Source: Phaeosaccion multiseriatum (Eukaryota; Ochrophyta, other classes). Taken from it: 64,000 nucleotides of DNA. Positions within the stretch are counted from its first letter, which is position 1, and each line of letters opens with the position of its first letter. The notes beneath the pieces were generated by a model. That model saw nothing but the letters and a program-made list of their open reading frames with translations, did not search any database and was not told where the DNA came from. Location: the NCBI GenBank assembly GCA_965112735.1, contig OZ218959.1, positions 744,001 to 808,000 of the forward strand. Direction: 5' to 3'. Made by a program: the position numbers and the translations under genes. Shown piece by piece: positions 48,608-57,485 of the stretch.

Positions 48608-51600
48608 TTACCGCTTCTTGCGCGTACGCTTGCGCTTGGGCGCTACTACCCGCTCTGCGTTCCGCTCCGAGAGGGCCCGCAAGTAGGCTCGGACTGCGCT
48701 GATTCGCTGTTTGTCCGGATGCTTGGCGAGATACTGCTCCACTGCTTGGGGTGTATCCGCCATAAGCTGCTCGATGGGCTCCTCGCTGTTCTCGACTGCG
48801 TCGAAGCCTCTCCACTTGACGATTAAGAACCAGCTGCCATCAGCACGCCTAACCAGCCCCTCAAAAGACTCGACTACGAAACTCTGAGTGCTGTGTGAGA
48901 TCTGGTGGAGGACGTCGGTAGTAAGATTGACATCATTGTCGCAGTAGTAGCGTAGCCGGTTGATGTGCACGTCCAAAGTGCGCTTCTGTCCCACTAACTC
49001 CTCAATGCGATATACGTGGTGCTCGAGAGCCTCAGTCACTCGGCAAGGACCATGCCATCGGCCAACGACCTTGCTCGTAGGCCCCACTGACGCCACCGTC
49101 ACAAATACTCCAGGTTGGAAAATTGACTCGCTGGCGAGCTCGCGCGCGCGATCAAGATCCTTCCTGTGCTCGGCGCCACGCCGCCCCTGCAACAGACGCG
49201 CATTGATGCCATCACGCTTGCGCTCCCTGATCTTGGAGAGGTGCTCCTCGACCCGTGTACGTAACTGCTCCCGAATTTGCTGCAGCCCCTCAGCCATCGT
49301 GTCGACCTGCGCTTGTGTGAGTTGCTTCAACTCCACCTTCTGCGCTCGATCAGCATCATGAAGCATAACCGTGTCGATAGGGCGCTGAGGTACATGGCCT
49401 GAATGCAGCTCAATCGGAGACTTGCTGGAACGACTGCTCTTGGTGCAACTGTTCTCGATGGACTCGACCACTGGTAGAAACTGCGGCCACGACTCTGGTA
49501 GTGCCCTCATCTCTGATAGTAGCGGCTGCATAAGCTTCTGAAGCGTTTGCACACCGCGCTCCCCAAGTCCACGGCTATAAGCCGCATGTGCCACCACAAA
49601 ATGATGATCACACCTCAACATTGCTCTCAGCTCGCTCATCACCTCATTGAGGAAATGACTGCCTCTGTCACTCTGCCATCGAGGCACAATGCCATGCTGA
49701 GCAAACCATCTCAGCAAAGCCCGCGCGCACCCTCGTGCGGTAGCCTCATAGCACGGCTCGTACATTGTCAAGGACGAAAAGTCATCAAAAATGCATAGCG
49801 CGTACTGTACTTGAATCTGCATGAACCCATCAGGTCCATCAACCCAAATGATACCCTTGCCCATCTTGACATAGTCAAACCATATCATCTGCTGGGGCTT
49901 GGTAGCATGCCATTGACCCAAAAGCGGTCGAGGAACGCGCAGCCCTACGCCATTGCTAAGGCAATGAATACACTCGTTCACAAAGCGCTTGATATCCTCC
50001 TGCTGGCCATGCCAAACAAAGTCCTTCCCTACAGCTTCCAGCGTGTTGGTCATCCCACGATGGCCCATGCCCCCCTGGTGGGCCACTACGCTGAGCCGAA
50101 GGCGCAAGTCCTCTGCCTTACGCGGTATCCAAATCTTTGACTGCTGAGCGTTGTCATCTGTGCTACTTTTTGCTCGAATCAGACCGCCGTCGCCAGTCTG
50201 TGAGAGAAGCAGTTGGCGACCACTCTCTCCCACCTCTTTGCCAGCGTCCAGGAGCTTTGCAAAGGCCTCCTGCTGAACGCTGACAATCTCCTGCTCCGTG
50301 GGCCAAAGAAAGTCAGGCGCCATCATGTCAAAGACCTGCATGGCTCCGAATTTCCCGCCTCGTAGAGCCAACACGCAAGGCGCTGCATGGCTCGTCCTCT
50401 TGCGCCAACGGCTCAGAGGGTCAGCCCACAAGTGCTTGTCGCCAGGCAAATGCATGATTGTATAGTCAAATGCCTGCAATCGAAGTGCCTGTCGCTGCAG
50501 CCGCTCTCGCATGGGTTTGGTCAGACCCGGGTACTGTGGGTCGTTAGACCAGAGAAAAGCCAAATTGCGATGGTCGCAGAAAATGTATACCTTCCTCGCC
50601 CCTACCAAAGCGTATTCATTCTGAATCACAGTCCGGTAAGTGGCATCTGCCTCTTTGTCCACAGTTGCTCGCTTGAGCTCATGCTTCCCAAAGCCACCTG
50701 AACAGAAAGCTACAGGCTCCATGTCCATCTCGTCAAGAGGAAGACCCACGTTCTCGGGTCTACACTGTGCGATCATGCCCCCCCAGTAGCGGTCACTGGC
50801 GTCTGCAAACACTAGTACTACCTGCTCAGGGTCCGGGTGAGCGCGCACCGTGTTCTCTGCGAGCACGCGCTTGATCCCCAAGAAAGCCGCGTCATGCTCA
50901 GCTGTCCACCTCTTGTCTAGTTGAATAGTTGCAGCCACAGCCTTAGAGCGCTTGTGCTGATGCGGTTTGGCATTAGCCTCCCCCAAACACTCATTCAACA
51001 AGTCATACAGAGGCCCCACCCACTGTGCGAAATCTTTCACCCAGCGGTTGAACCACTGTATTCCACACAGGAACGTCATCAGATCGCCCGCTGTCTCCGG
51101 CGTACCCAAGTCTGTCAGACCTTGAATTCGCTCCGGATCGTGACGAGTACCATGTCTGTCATGCACTCTGCCCACGAACTTCAACTCACTTCCGAAACTG
51201 AATGAGCTGACTCCCATCTTCAAGTTCTTCTCGTGAAGCTTGTCCATGGTGAGTTCGGTCCTCTCGACCAGCTCCTCACCCTCGATAGCCCAGTAGGCGA
51301 TATTGTCAATGTACACAGCGTGAGTCTTACCGACTTCCTCGCGAAAGACCTCGCTCATGGTACCCTGCACATATGCCGCTGAGTTGAGGGCTCCCTGTGG
51401 TACTCTCGTAGGAGTCACCTTTGCGTCTGCGGTTATGTAAGTGAAATGCTCCTGGCACCACTCCTCGAGCGGAAATTGCCAAAAGAAATCCTTGCCATCA
51501 ATCTCAATAAACCATCTGGCCCCTCGCAGTGCGAGAGAGATAGTCTCCGTGTCAGTCATACCGAAATCAACCTTGACTGTGTTTGCGTTAGCTGCCCGAA

Positions 51601-53722
51601 GGTCACACACCAGTCTGTACTTACCGGGCTTTCCCGGCTTTCCCACTGCGAAGGCTCGGTTAGAATACACGCTCTGCGGGTTGCTGTAGCCAAAGCCCTT
51701 GTCTACCATTTTATTGGTGAACTCGCGCACAAAGGCCGCCTTCGGACCGGGTTGCTTGATAGGGAGCTGCGAATGTGGTTCAGAGCTCTTGAACTGCACC
51801 TTCATCGGCTCAACCTTAGCAGCACCGTCCTCCCACAGTAACTCATCCCGCCACACGTCAGGCCACTTCAGTAGTGCCCTCAGCATCGGTTCTTTCAACC
51901 GCTCGGGAAAATCATGCTCTGCTATAGCATTGTCGACGACTGACCCCAAACGTGCCTCTAGGCTCTCGTATGTGGGCGGCAGTCCGTCCTCAGGTTGCTG
52001 AATGGTAACAGCTACACCGTCATACTGTTTGATCTCTTCATTGTTAAGGTGGTAGGTTCCTACCGATCCTACTATGGGCGTCTTGCCCGTCCCCTGCTCA
52101 ACAGGAAACAAATCGTCACTCTCCTCTGAGGGAGCTGACGAAAAGAGACTCATCACTCTACCTGCGCTGGAGCTAAGAGGCTCTGCCTCCTTCTCCTTCT
52201 CCGCAGTCTCTCGTTCGCGACGCAAAGCTTCTTCGCTATGCATCGTCTCGAACTGGGCTCGGATGGATGATAGTCCAAAAGCCTTCTGAAGAGGACGACC
52301 TAGACACATCATGTCGATCTCCTCCAACACGTACGCATTGCGCAGACTCTCTTCCATCTGAAGGGTACTCACTGGCCCCCATGGAAAGTCAAACAACAAA
52401 TGCGCTCCTGTCAAAACCTGCGTGGCTTCGACCAGGCCATTTCCAGTCTTGAGGCTCCGGGGTTTAATGACTGTGAGCTCGCCACCTCGCCCGAGCGCAA
52501 CAAACTTGTCTGCATCTCGGCGGGAGATAACCAGCCCCACATCACAGCCCGAGTCCCAAACTGCGGAAATCTTCAGCCGTGCGGCTTCCGACACCGTCTC
52601 AGATGGGTTGGCGACGAGATCAACTGTGACTCTCTCCCCTTCCACATCCTCTGCTACGGCTCCTGCATCTGCCTCTGCTGATGCCAGGACCTTAATGTGC
52701 GGGTGTTTCTTCTTATAGTCCGCCCACAGCCGATCTTTCTGATCTTGGGAGGTCGTTGGGCACTTCCTGAGGGTGTGGGCTAACCCACATGAAAGACACT
52801 TTCCAGAGAAAGGGCGTGGCTCCTTAGCCCCCCCTCCTCCGGCAGGCTTAACATCCTCCTTGGGTTTTGCTTCAACCGGACCACCACTCGCAGCTGCACC
52901 ATTCTTGGCCGCCGCCTGCTCTTGCTTCTTCTTCTTCCAGGCGGGCTCTCCCCCCTTTCCAGAATTAGCAGAGCTGCCTCCTCCCGTCTTCTTCAAGTTG
53001 GGCAAGGCCTGTTCCGCCGTGAGATTCGCTCGCGCGGCAGCAGCTCGAGCATTAGCCCACCCCATGTGGATATCAAGCACGAGCTCAAACCACTGCTTGT
53101 AGTTCTTGTCCCAATCAATCGAGCTCTGCCACTGTCTCTCGGCATCTTTAATGAGCTTCACCATATTGGAATCAAATCGGCTCAAGACACTGTTGAAAGC
53201 AAACCTGATGGACTTCGTAGCCGCCTTATCTTTGGGCAGCCACCAATTGTCTGCAGTGCCATCCTCCGTCTGCAAGAGGGAGCTGAAGGAGCTGTTCTTG
53301 ATCATACCCAAAAACTCCGTGTGGGCATATATTAAAGCCTCCTTCAGCGCTCCGGCGTTCTCACGATTCGCACATTCTATCGTGATCTCGTCGGCAATAG
53401 ATGCAAGTGTCTCTCCTTGCACGTCGCTCTCAGAATGTTCCTTCAACCAATCCTTGAGCCATTTCTTCACGTTCTCAGTGTTCAGCTCTGTTACCTGTAC
53501 CTTTAACTCAACGCTGGCTTGCGTTCTCAGAACAGGGTCCAACAAAGTAGCCATGTCGGGAATGCGAGCTTGCTGTCTAGCGAGTCTCATTCTCTCTGCG
53601 CACCTCTCATAGCCATACACAAAGGTGTTCACTCTGATCGGAGTCTTCTGCCCTTTAAGAATCGGCCAATCTCCTCTCCAATCGCTGGTGTCATACTTAT
53701 CCTGCTCTGAAGGCGTAACCAT
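48608..53722 (-). CDS. gag-pol: Gyp-C gag-pol polyprotein
   Basis: 1704 residues in one frame from ATG (MVTPSEQDKYD) to TAA, so no frameshift or readthrough divides gag and pol. Gag 1 to about 270; zinc knuckle CX2CX3HX4C near 310; protease VWDSGCDVGLVI near 387; RT about 660-850 with motif A EIDGKDFFWQF and catalytic box YIDN (51302-51313 on the plus strand); RNase H about 965-1110 (FADAS, DKEAD, CDHRN, WADPLSRW); integrase H2C2 finger 1214-1255 and DDE core 1282-1388 (WFDYVK, QSDRGSHF, GLGERGV); chromodomain about 1614-1665; basic C-terminus. Chromodomains direct integration to particular chromatin in known chromoviruses, which would fit its presence in a satellite region. Confidence 0.95.
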   Translation of the reverse strand: MVTPSEQDKYDTSDWRGDWPILKGQKTPIRVNTFVYGYERCAERMRLARQQARIPDMATLLDPVLRTQASVELKVQVTELNTENVKKWLKDWLKEHSESDVQGETLASIADEITIECANRENAGALKEALIYAHTEFLGMIKNSSFSSLLQTEDGTADNWWLPKDKAATKSIRFAFNSVLSRFDSNMVKLIKDAERQWQSSIDWDKNYKQWFELVLDIHMGWANARAAAARANLTAEQALPNLKKTGGGSSANSGKGGEPAWKKKKQEQAAAKNGAAASGGPVEAKPKEDVKPAGGGGAKEPRPFSGKCLSCGLAHTLRKCPTTSQDQKDRLWADYKKKHPHIKVLASAEADAGAVAEDVEGERVTVDLVANPSETVSEAARLKISAVWDSGCDVGLVISRRDADKFVALGRGGELTVIKPRSLKTGNGLVEATQVLTGAHLLFDFPWGPVSTLQMEESLRNAYVLEEIDMMCLGRPLQKAFGLSSIRAQFETMHSEEALRRERETAEKEKEAEPLSSSAGRVMSLFSSAPSEESDDLFPVEQGTGKTPIVGSVGTYHLNNEEIKQYDGVAVTIQQPEDGLPPTYESLEARLGSVVDNAIAEHDFPERLKEPMLRALLKWPDVWRDELLWEDGAAKVEPMKVQFKSSEPHSQLPIKQPGPKAAFVREFTNKMVDKGFGYSNPQSVYSNRAFAVGKPGKPGKYRLVCDLRAANANTVKVDFGMTDTETISLALRGARWFIEIDGKDFFWQFPLEEWCQEHFTYITADAKVTPTRVPQGALNSAAYVQGTMSEVFREEVGKTHAVYIDNIAYWAIEGEELVERTELTMDKLHEKNLKMGVSSFSFGSELKFVGRVHDRHGTRHDPERIQGLTDLGTPETAGDLMTFLCGIQWFNRWVKDFAQWVGPLYDLLNECLGEANAKPHQHKRSKAVAATIQLDKRWTAEHDAAFLGIKRVLAENTVRAHPDPEQVVLVFADASDRYWGGMIAQCRPENVGLPLDEMDMEPVAFCSGGFGKHELKRATVDKEADATYRTVIQNEYALVGARKVYIFCDHRNLAFLWSNDPQYPGLTKPMRERLQRQALRLQAFDYTIMHLPGDKHLWADPLSRWRKRTSHAAPCVLALRGGKFGAMQVFDMMAPDFLWPTEQEIVSVQQEAFAKLLDAGKEVGESGRQLLLSQTGDGGLIRAKSSTDDNAQQSKIWIPRKAEDLRLRLSVVAHQGGMGHRGMTNTLEAVGKDFVWHGQQEDIKRFVNECIHCLSNGVGLRVPRPLLGQWHATKPQQMIWFDYVKMGKGIIWVDGPDGFMQIQVQYALCIFDDFSSLTMYEPCYEATARGCARALLRWFAQHGIVPRWQSDRGSHFLNEVMSELRAMLRCDHHFVVAHAAYSRGLGERGVQTLQKLMQPLLSEMRALPESWPQFLPVVESIENSCTKSSRSSKSPIELHSGHVPQRPIDTVMLHDADRAQKVELKQLTQAQVDTMAEGLQQIREQLRTRVEEHLSKIRERKRDGINARLLQGRRGAEHRKDLDRARELASESIFQPGVFVTVASVGPTSKVVGRWHGPCRVTEALEHHVYRIEELVGQKRTLDVHINRLRYYCDNDVNLTTDVLHQISHSTQSFVVESFEGLVRRADGSWFLIVKWRGFDAVENSEEPIEQLMADTPQAVEQYLAKHPDKQRISAVRAYLRALSERNAERVVAPKRKRTRKKR

Positions 53723-53848
53723 CCTCCTAGGTTCCCCTAGAAGACTGCACTGATGTCTGTCGCTGCTGATGTCTCGTTGGACGTCTCCTCAGAACTCCTG
53801 CAACTGCTGTTATTCTTCTTTCGCAACTCTTTATGCGAGAACTAGTTC
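53723..53848 (-). other. Gyp-C copy 2 leader
   Basis: 126 bp between the ATG and the 5' LTR, matching 3778-3903. As there, GAACTAGTTC follows the LTR and no TGG-type primer site is visible. Confidence 0.5.
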
Positions 53849-54084
53849 TGTGCTAAGCTGACGTAGAAAAGCTTAAGGGGTTTGGACCAAGTATTCGCCG
53901 CGCCTCTGGTGGGGCGTCGGTGTCCGTATTAAGTCTTTACTACTCACTTAGAGCTTGCAAGAAAAAGAGTGCTCTCCACACGCTTTCTATCTATCCCCCC
54001 TGGGTCAGGGGTGTCCATGAAGGTTACACTCATATTTCTGTGACCCCTGAATGTATGACCAACACTGTATAGGACAATAGCACA
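53849..54084 (-). repeat. Gyp-C copy 2 5' LTR
   Basis: 236 bp, identical by eye to 48305-48540. Confidence 0.95.
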
Positions 54085-54100
54085 GGTGTGAACGTGGGCA

Positions 54101-54475
54101 ATGGGAGAGAAAAGGGCTTGTGGTTTGCTGTGCTTGCGCGACTTACTTGCGGCAGTAGGGATGGATTATCCTCTTGCTATCGGGCTCGGTGGTCGATGGA
54201 TTGGTGCAGCAGCGCTTGAGATATTGGACTTGTTCGTTTTTCGGGACCGCAGCACCGAGGTGTTTTGCATTCGTTGTATTGTTCAGCTGGTACAGCGGAA
54301 GTTCGCGGCGGACGATTGGAATCGCAGCGGAGTGGTCTTGGTACGGCGTATGCTGAAGGATAGCTTCTACGAGTTGATGTTCGAGGAGCTTGGAGTGGAA
54401 AACATGAGTGCTTCTGTGAGGGCATTTTCGGCTTTTCTACAGGGGTTGGTTATATGGACATTTTTGGATCTGTGA
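54101..54475 (+). CDS. LTR-B ORF2, copy in E2
   Basis: 124 codons from ATG (MGEKRACGLLCLRDLL) to TGA. Central charged region (RKFAADDWNRSGVVLVRRMLKD), two Cys pairs (CGLLC, CIRC) and a hydrophobic C-terminus (FLQGLVIWTFLDL). Found, intact or broken, at 1218, 7230, 25355 and 30892, always between ORF1 and the hydrophobic region. No known domain; the paired cysteines could bind metal, but spacing does not fit a standard finger. Confidence 0.55.
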   Translation: MGEKRACGLLCLRDLLAAVGMDYPLAIGLGGRWIGAAALEILDLFVFRDRSTEVFCIRCIVQLVQRKFAADDWNRSGVVLVRRMLKDSFYELMFEELGVENMSASVRAFSAFLQGLVIWTFLDL

Positions 54476-55170
54476 TTCCAAAAAGAATTTGAATTTGCTG
54501 GATTGGACGCGCTTTGCTGCTTATGCTAGCCTTGCCAGCGGATTGCATAGTGTTTTTGCGTTGTATATACCGCATGGATGCTGCTGGAGCTGGTTACTTG
54601 GTGCTTGCTATGGAAATTGGATTATGCTGCTCTGCTTGTGGCTTTGTTTGGAGGTATTGCCGTCCTTTGATGACACACATTGAGACGAGGATTCGCTGCA
54701 CGCATTTGGGAGATTTGGTTTGCTTTATTTATGGGATTGCTGCTACTGCTACTGCTGCTTATTGCGAAGGGTCTGATCAACTCTTCTGGAACTCGCGAGC
54801 TTGATTTTCTTTTGGAGGCAACACTGCTGGCGCTACGACTTGGGGGGTTGGCATTGATCGGTATTCATGCTTCAGCTCGCTGTGTGCACAACGGGTACGG
54901 GTCGGTTAGTATGTGGTTGTTCTCATTTTTTTCTTTTTGGTGTTGTGTCACACCGGTATTTTCTTTTGTTTGTTGAAGAAGTTGGTGCTACGCTTTGGAA
55001 TATGGATGCTTTGCTGCTTTGCGCTGCTAGATGCATGGGGTTTTGGACTTTGTTTCTTTCCCCATTGGTTTGCTATAGTTCTATTAGAGGTTTGTGTGTG
55101 AGCTGCTCCTTTTCGCCTCACAGTTTTCTCAGTCCTTGGCTGGTTGGCCTCGGCCTTGGGGGGGGGAAGT
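54476..55170 (+). pseudogene. LTR-B ORF3 region of E2
   Basis: Starts GATTCCAAAAAGAATTTG like the others. Frame broken by TGA (ACACATTGAGACGAGG), by a 3-5 bp difference near GGAGATTTGG, and by an extra T in the CATTTTTTTC run. The hydrophobic segments are visible in 54680-54976 and 54913-55101. Ends with the polypurine tract. Confidence 0.5.
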
Positions 55171-55381
55171 TGTGGAGTCTCAAAGGTGTTTGGTATGTTC
55201 GAATCCGGATTGTCGCCATTTGGGGAACACGTGCTTCATATGAACGGCATGTCGCAGGAGGAGGATAGATAAGGAAGTGAGATTGATAAGGAAAGCTAAT
55301 ACACGCTCAACATAGGATAAGAATCCCTTTGCTTGTTGGTTGTCTGGGGTGTGTGGTCCGTCCCATATCCCAGGTGGCTCA
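55171..55381 (+). repeat. E2 3' LTR
   Basis: 211 bp; two differences from the 5' LTR (CATATGAAC versus CATGTGAAC; ATATCCCAGG versus ATATTCCAGG). Confidence 0.92.
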
Positions 55382-55385
55382 GGGA

Positions 55386-55803
55386 AAGCTACTTCATCCT
55401 TGGCATGGGCCCCTTGAGATTGTAAATGTGGGTTCTTTGGCTCCTGCGTCTGCTCCGATCGCGAAGGATGGGCTGCGTGGCGGAAATGTTGCTCCTGTAA
55501 ATTGTATCTGTGTGAAGGAGTGTGATGGCAAGGAGAAAATGGTTTCGGTTCATCGCGTGAAGAAATGCTTCCATCCTGCTGACGCTGACGCTGATCGCCC
55601 AAAGGGTTTGCCTTCTGGCCTTTGCGAGTATTACCTTTCCCGTCGTATTGAAGGTCGTCGCATTGCCTTGCTGGAGGACGACGTACAGCCTGATGATGGT
55701 GGTGTTGGTGAGTGGATTTTTCGGCGGATTGTGGACCATCGCTTGACGAAGTTGACGCAGGGGCATACTTCGATTGAGTATTGTGTCGAGTGGGCGGATG
55801 GCT
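55386..55803 (+). pseudogene. pol: LTR-B pol, integrase C-terminal part, segment 2
   Basis: Continues segment 1 in frame (KLLHPWHGPLEIVNVGSLAP...). It contains the SH3-like GPLEIV region and the start of the chromodomain (EWIFRRIVDHR...CVEWADG), where a 274-bp insertion follows the TSD GGCT. Confidence 0.85.
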
Positions 55804-56077
55804 TGTAGCCAATCCCGCTATCGCTAGCAAGTCGGAAAGTGAGCCAATATTTGAAGAGATGGGTGCAAGGTTGTAAAGTTTGGAGGCCTTGCCTCAGCTC
55901 TAGTAAAGAACCGAGTCTCCTTTAGCTTTAGGGTGGATAAGCTAAGAGTGAGGGAGCGCCACAGACTACTACTCCCGGTGGGCTGTGTGCCACCTCATTG
56001 TGCCACGTAAGATGTCATATGGGCATGGTGACAGTTACACGTACTAAGGCAATGAATATGAGGCTGTAGGGGCAACA
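55804..56077. repeat. Probable solo LTR (274 bp), TSD GGCT
   Basis: Interrupts the chromodomain codons between GGCT (55800-55803) and GGCT (56078-56081). Ends TGTAGCCAATC and GGGGCAACA, so it has TG...CA termini, no ORF and a 4-bp TSD: the features of a solo LTR. No second copy exists in the window. Another short non-autonomous element with similar ends is the alternative. Confidence 0.7.
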
Positions 56078-56081
56078 GGCT

Positions 56082-56548
56082 TGATATCGTGGGAGATGGA
56101 GACGACGCTGACAGAGGATCAGGTGATGTCGTATTGGCGGGATTTGCTTCGCAAGGGTGTGCCCGCTGCGCATTCTAAGAGTGTGCATGTGCGAAAGCGG
56201 ACGAGTCTATTGACTGAGTGGCAGGCCTTGCAGCGTGATGGGTTTGTAATTCCGGATGGGTTTGAGTTGCTTCCGAGGCCTGCTGACGCTGCTGCTTGTG
56301 CTAGGTTATTGAAGGTTGGGGCGGTGGTTTTCCACACGTTCAAGGTTTTGGAGCGGAAGACTGTGTGGTATCGTGGAGAAGTGAGTAAGGTGCGCAAGCC
56401 TCGACAGCGTACTGCAGGAGCCGAGCCTACCTATGTTATTAAGTTTGAGGATGGAGACCGCATGGAGCTGCCTTTGCCGTACGCCTCGTATTCTACTGCT
56501 ATGGAGCCAGAGATTGGAGATTCGTGCCTTTTGCGCAAACAGCCGTGA
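56082..56548 (+). pseudogene. pol: LTR-B pol, segment 3 (chromodomain end and Tudor-like domain)
   Basis: Resumes at ISWEMETTLTEDQ. Then a basic linker, and WYRGEVSKVRKP...YVIKFEDGDRMELPLPYASY, the Tudor/Agenet-like part, to TGA at 56546. Differs from the minus-strand copy at few residues (AARLLKV versus AAKLLKV; DSCLL versus DWCLL). Confidence 0.82.
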
Positions 56549-57275
56549 GGATTGGTTATATGGGCATTTTTGGATCTGTGATTCCGAAAAGAATTTGAAT
56601 TTGCTGCATCGGACGCACTTTGCTGTTTATGCTCGCCTTGTCAGCGGATTTCGCAGTGTTTTCGCGATGTATATGCCGCATGGATGCTCCTGGAGCTGGT
56701 TACTTGGTGCTTGCTATGGAAATTGGATTATGCTGCTCTACTTGCGGTTTTGTTTGGAGGTATTGCCGTCCTTTGATGACGCACACACATTGAGACGAGG
56801 ATTCGCTGCACGCATTTGGGATTTGGTTTGCTTTATTTATGGGATTGCTGCTACTGCTACTGTTGCTTATTGCGAAGGGTCTGATCAACTCTTCTGGAGC
56901 TCGAGAGCTTGATTTCTTTTGGAGGCAACACTGCTGGCGCTACGACTTGGGGGGTTGGCATTGATCGGTATTCATGCTTCAGCTCGCTGTGTGCACAACG
57001 GGTACGGGTGGGTTAGTATGTGGTTGTTCTCATTTTTCTTTTTGGTGTTGTGTCACACCGTTATTTTCGTTTATTTGCTGAAGAAGTTGGTGCTACGCTT
57101 TGGAATAGATGCTTTGCTGCTTTGCTTGCTGCTAGATGCATGGGGTTTTGGACTTTGTTTCTTTCCCCATTGGTTAGCTATAGTTCTATTAGAGGTTTGT
57201 GTGTGAGCTGCTCCTTTTCGCCCCACAGTTTTCTCAGTCCTTGGCTGGTTGGCCTCGGCCTTTGGGGGGGGAAGT
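56549..57275 (+). pseudogene. LTR-B ORF3 region of P2
   Basis: Follows pol directly with GATTGGTTATATGGGC. Frames 56433-56912 and 56919-57206 carry the hydrophobic segments; a CACACACA expansion near 56780 and other small changes break the frame. Polypurine tract TTTGGGGGGGGAAG at 57261-57274. Confidence 0.55.
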
Positions 57276-57485
57276 TGTGGAGTCTCAAAGGTGTTTGGTA
57301 TGTTCGAATCCGGATTGTCGCCATTTGGGGAACTCGAGCTTCATATGAACGGCATGTCGCAGGAGGAGGATAGATAGGAAAGTGAGATTGATAAGTAAAG
57401 CTAATACACGCTCTACATAGGATATGAACCCCTTGCTTGTTGGTTGTCTGGGGGGTGTGGCCTGTCCCACATCCCAGGTGGCTCA
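57276..57485 (+). repeat. LTR-B 3' LTR of P2
   Basis: 210 bp, TGTGGAGTCTC to GGTGGCTCA. It abuts the truncated integrase of a third Gypsy element. Confidence 0.88.

Larger units (their letters stand above)
48305..54084 (-). mobile_element. Ty3/Gypsy chromodomain element Gyp-C, copy 2, complete
   Basis: 5780 bp on the minus strand with two 236-bp LTRs that I read as identical, TG...CA ends with the inverted repeat TGTGCTA/TAGCACA, a TSD GGTG (48301-48304, 54085-54088) and an uninterrupted 1704-codon gag-pol frame. Everything needed for autonomous movement seems present, except that the RT catalytic box is YIDN. Identical LTRs mean very recent insertion. Confidence 0.96.
46710..55381 (+). mobile_element. 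Non-autonomous LTR-B element E2, TSD GGGA
   Basis: LTRs of 211 bp (46710-46920 and 55171-55381) that differ at two positions. Primer site, ORF1, ORF2, hydrophobic region and a clear polypurine tract (TTGGGGGGGGGAAGT) before the 3' LTR. The TSD GGGA (46706-46709 and 55382-55385) reconstitutes the intact pol order seen at 27730-27750. Without the Gyp-C copy nested at 48305-54084 it is about 2.9 kb, the size of E1. Confidence 0.92.
45304..57485 (+). mobile_element. LTR-B autonomous element P2, deleted and with nested insertions
   Basis: Plus strand: LTR (45304-45505, last bases lost), integrase part of pol (45506-46709), nested element E2 (46710-55381), rest of pol (55386-56548) containing a solo LTR (55804-56077), hydrophobic region with polypurine tract, and 3' LTR (57276-57485). 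Gag, protease, RT and RNase H are deleted between the 5' LTR and the integrase. Flanks (CCGG left, GATG right) do not form a TSD, so the ends have been rearranged. Confidence 0.75.
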
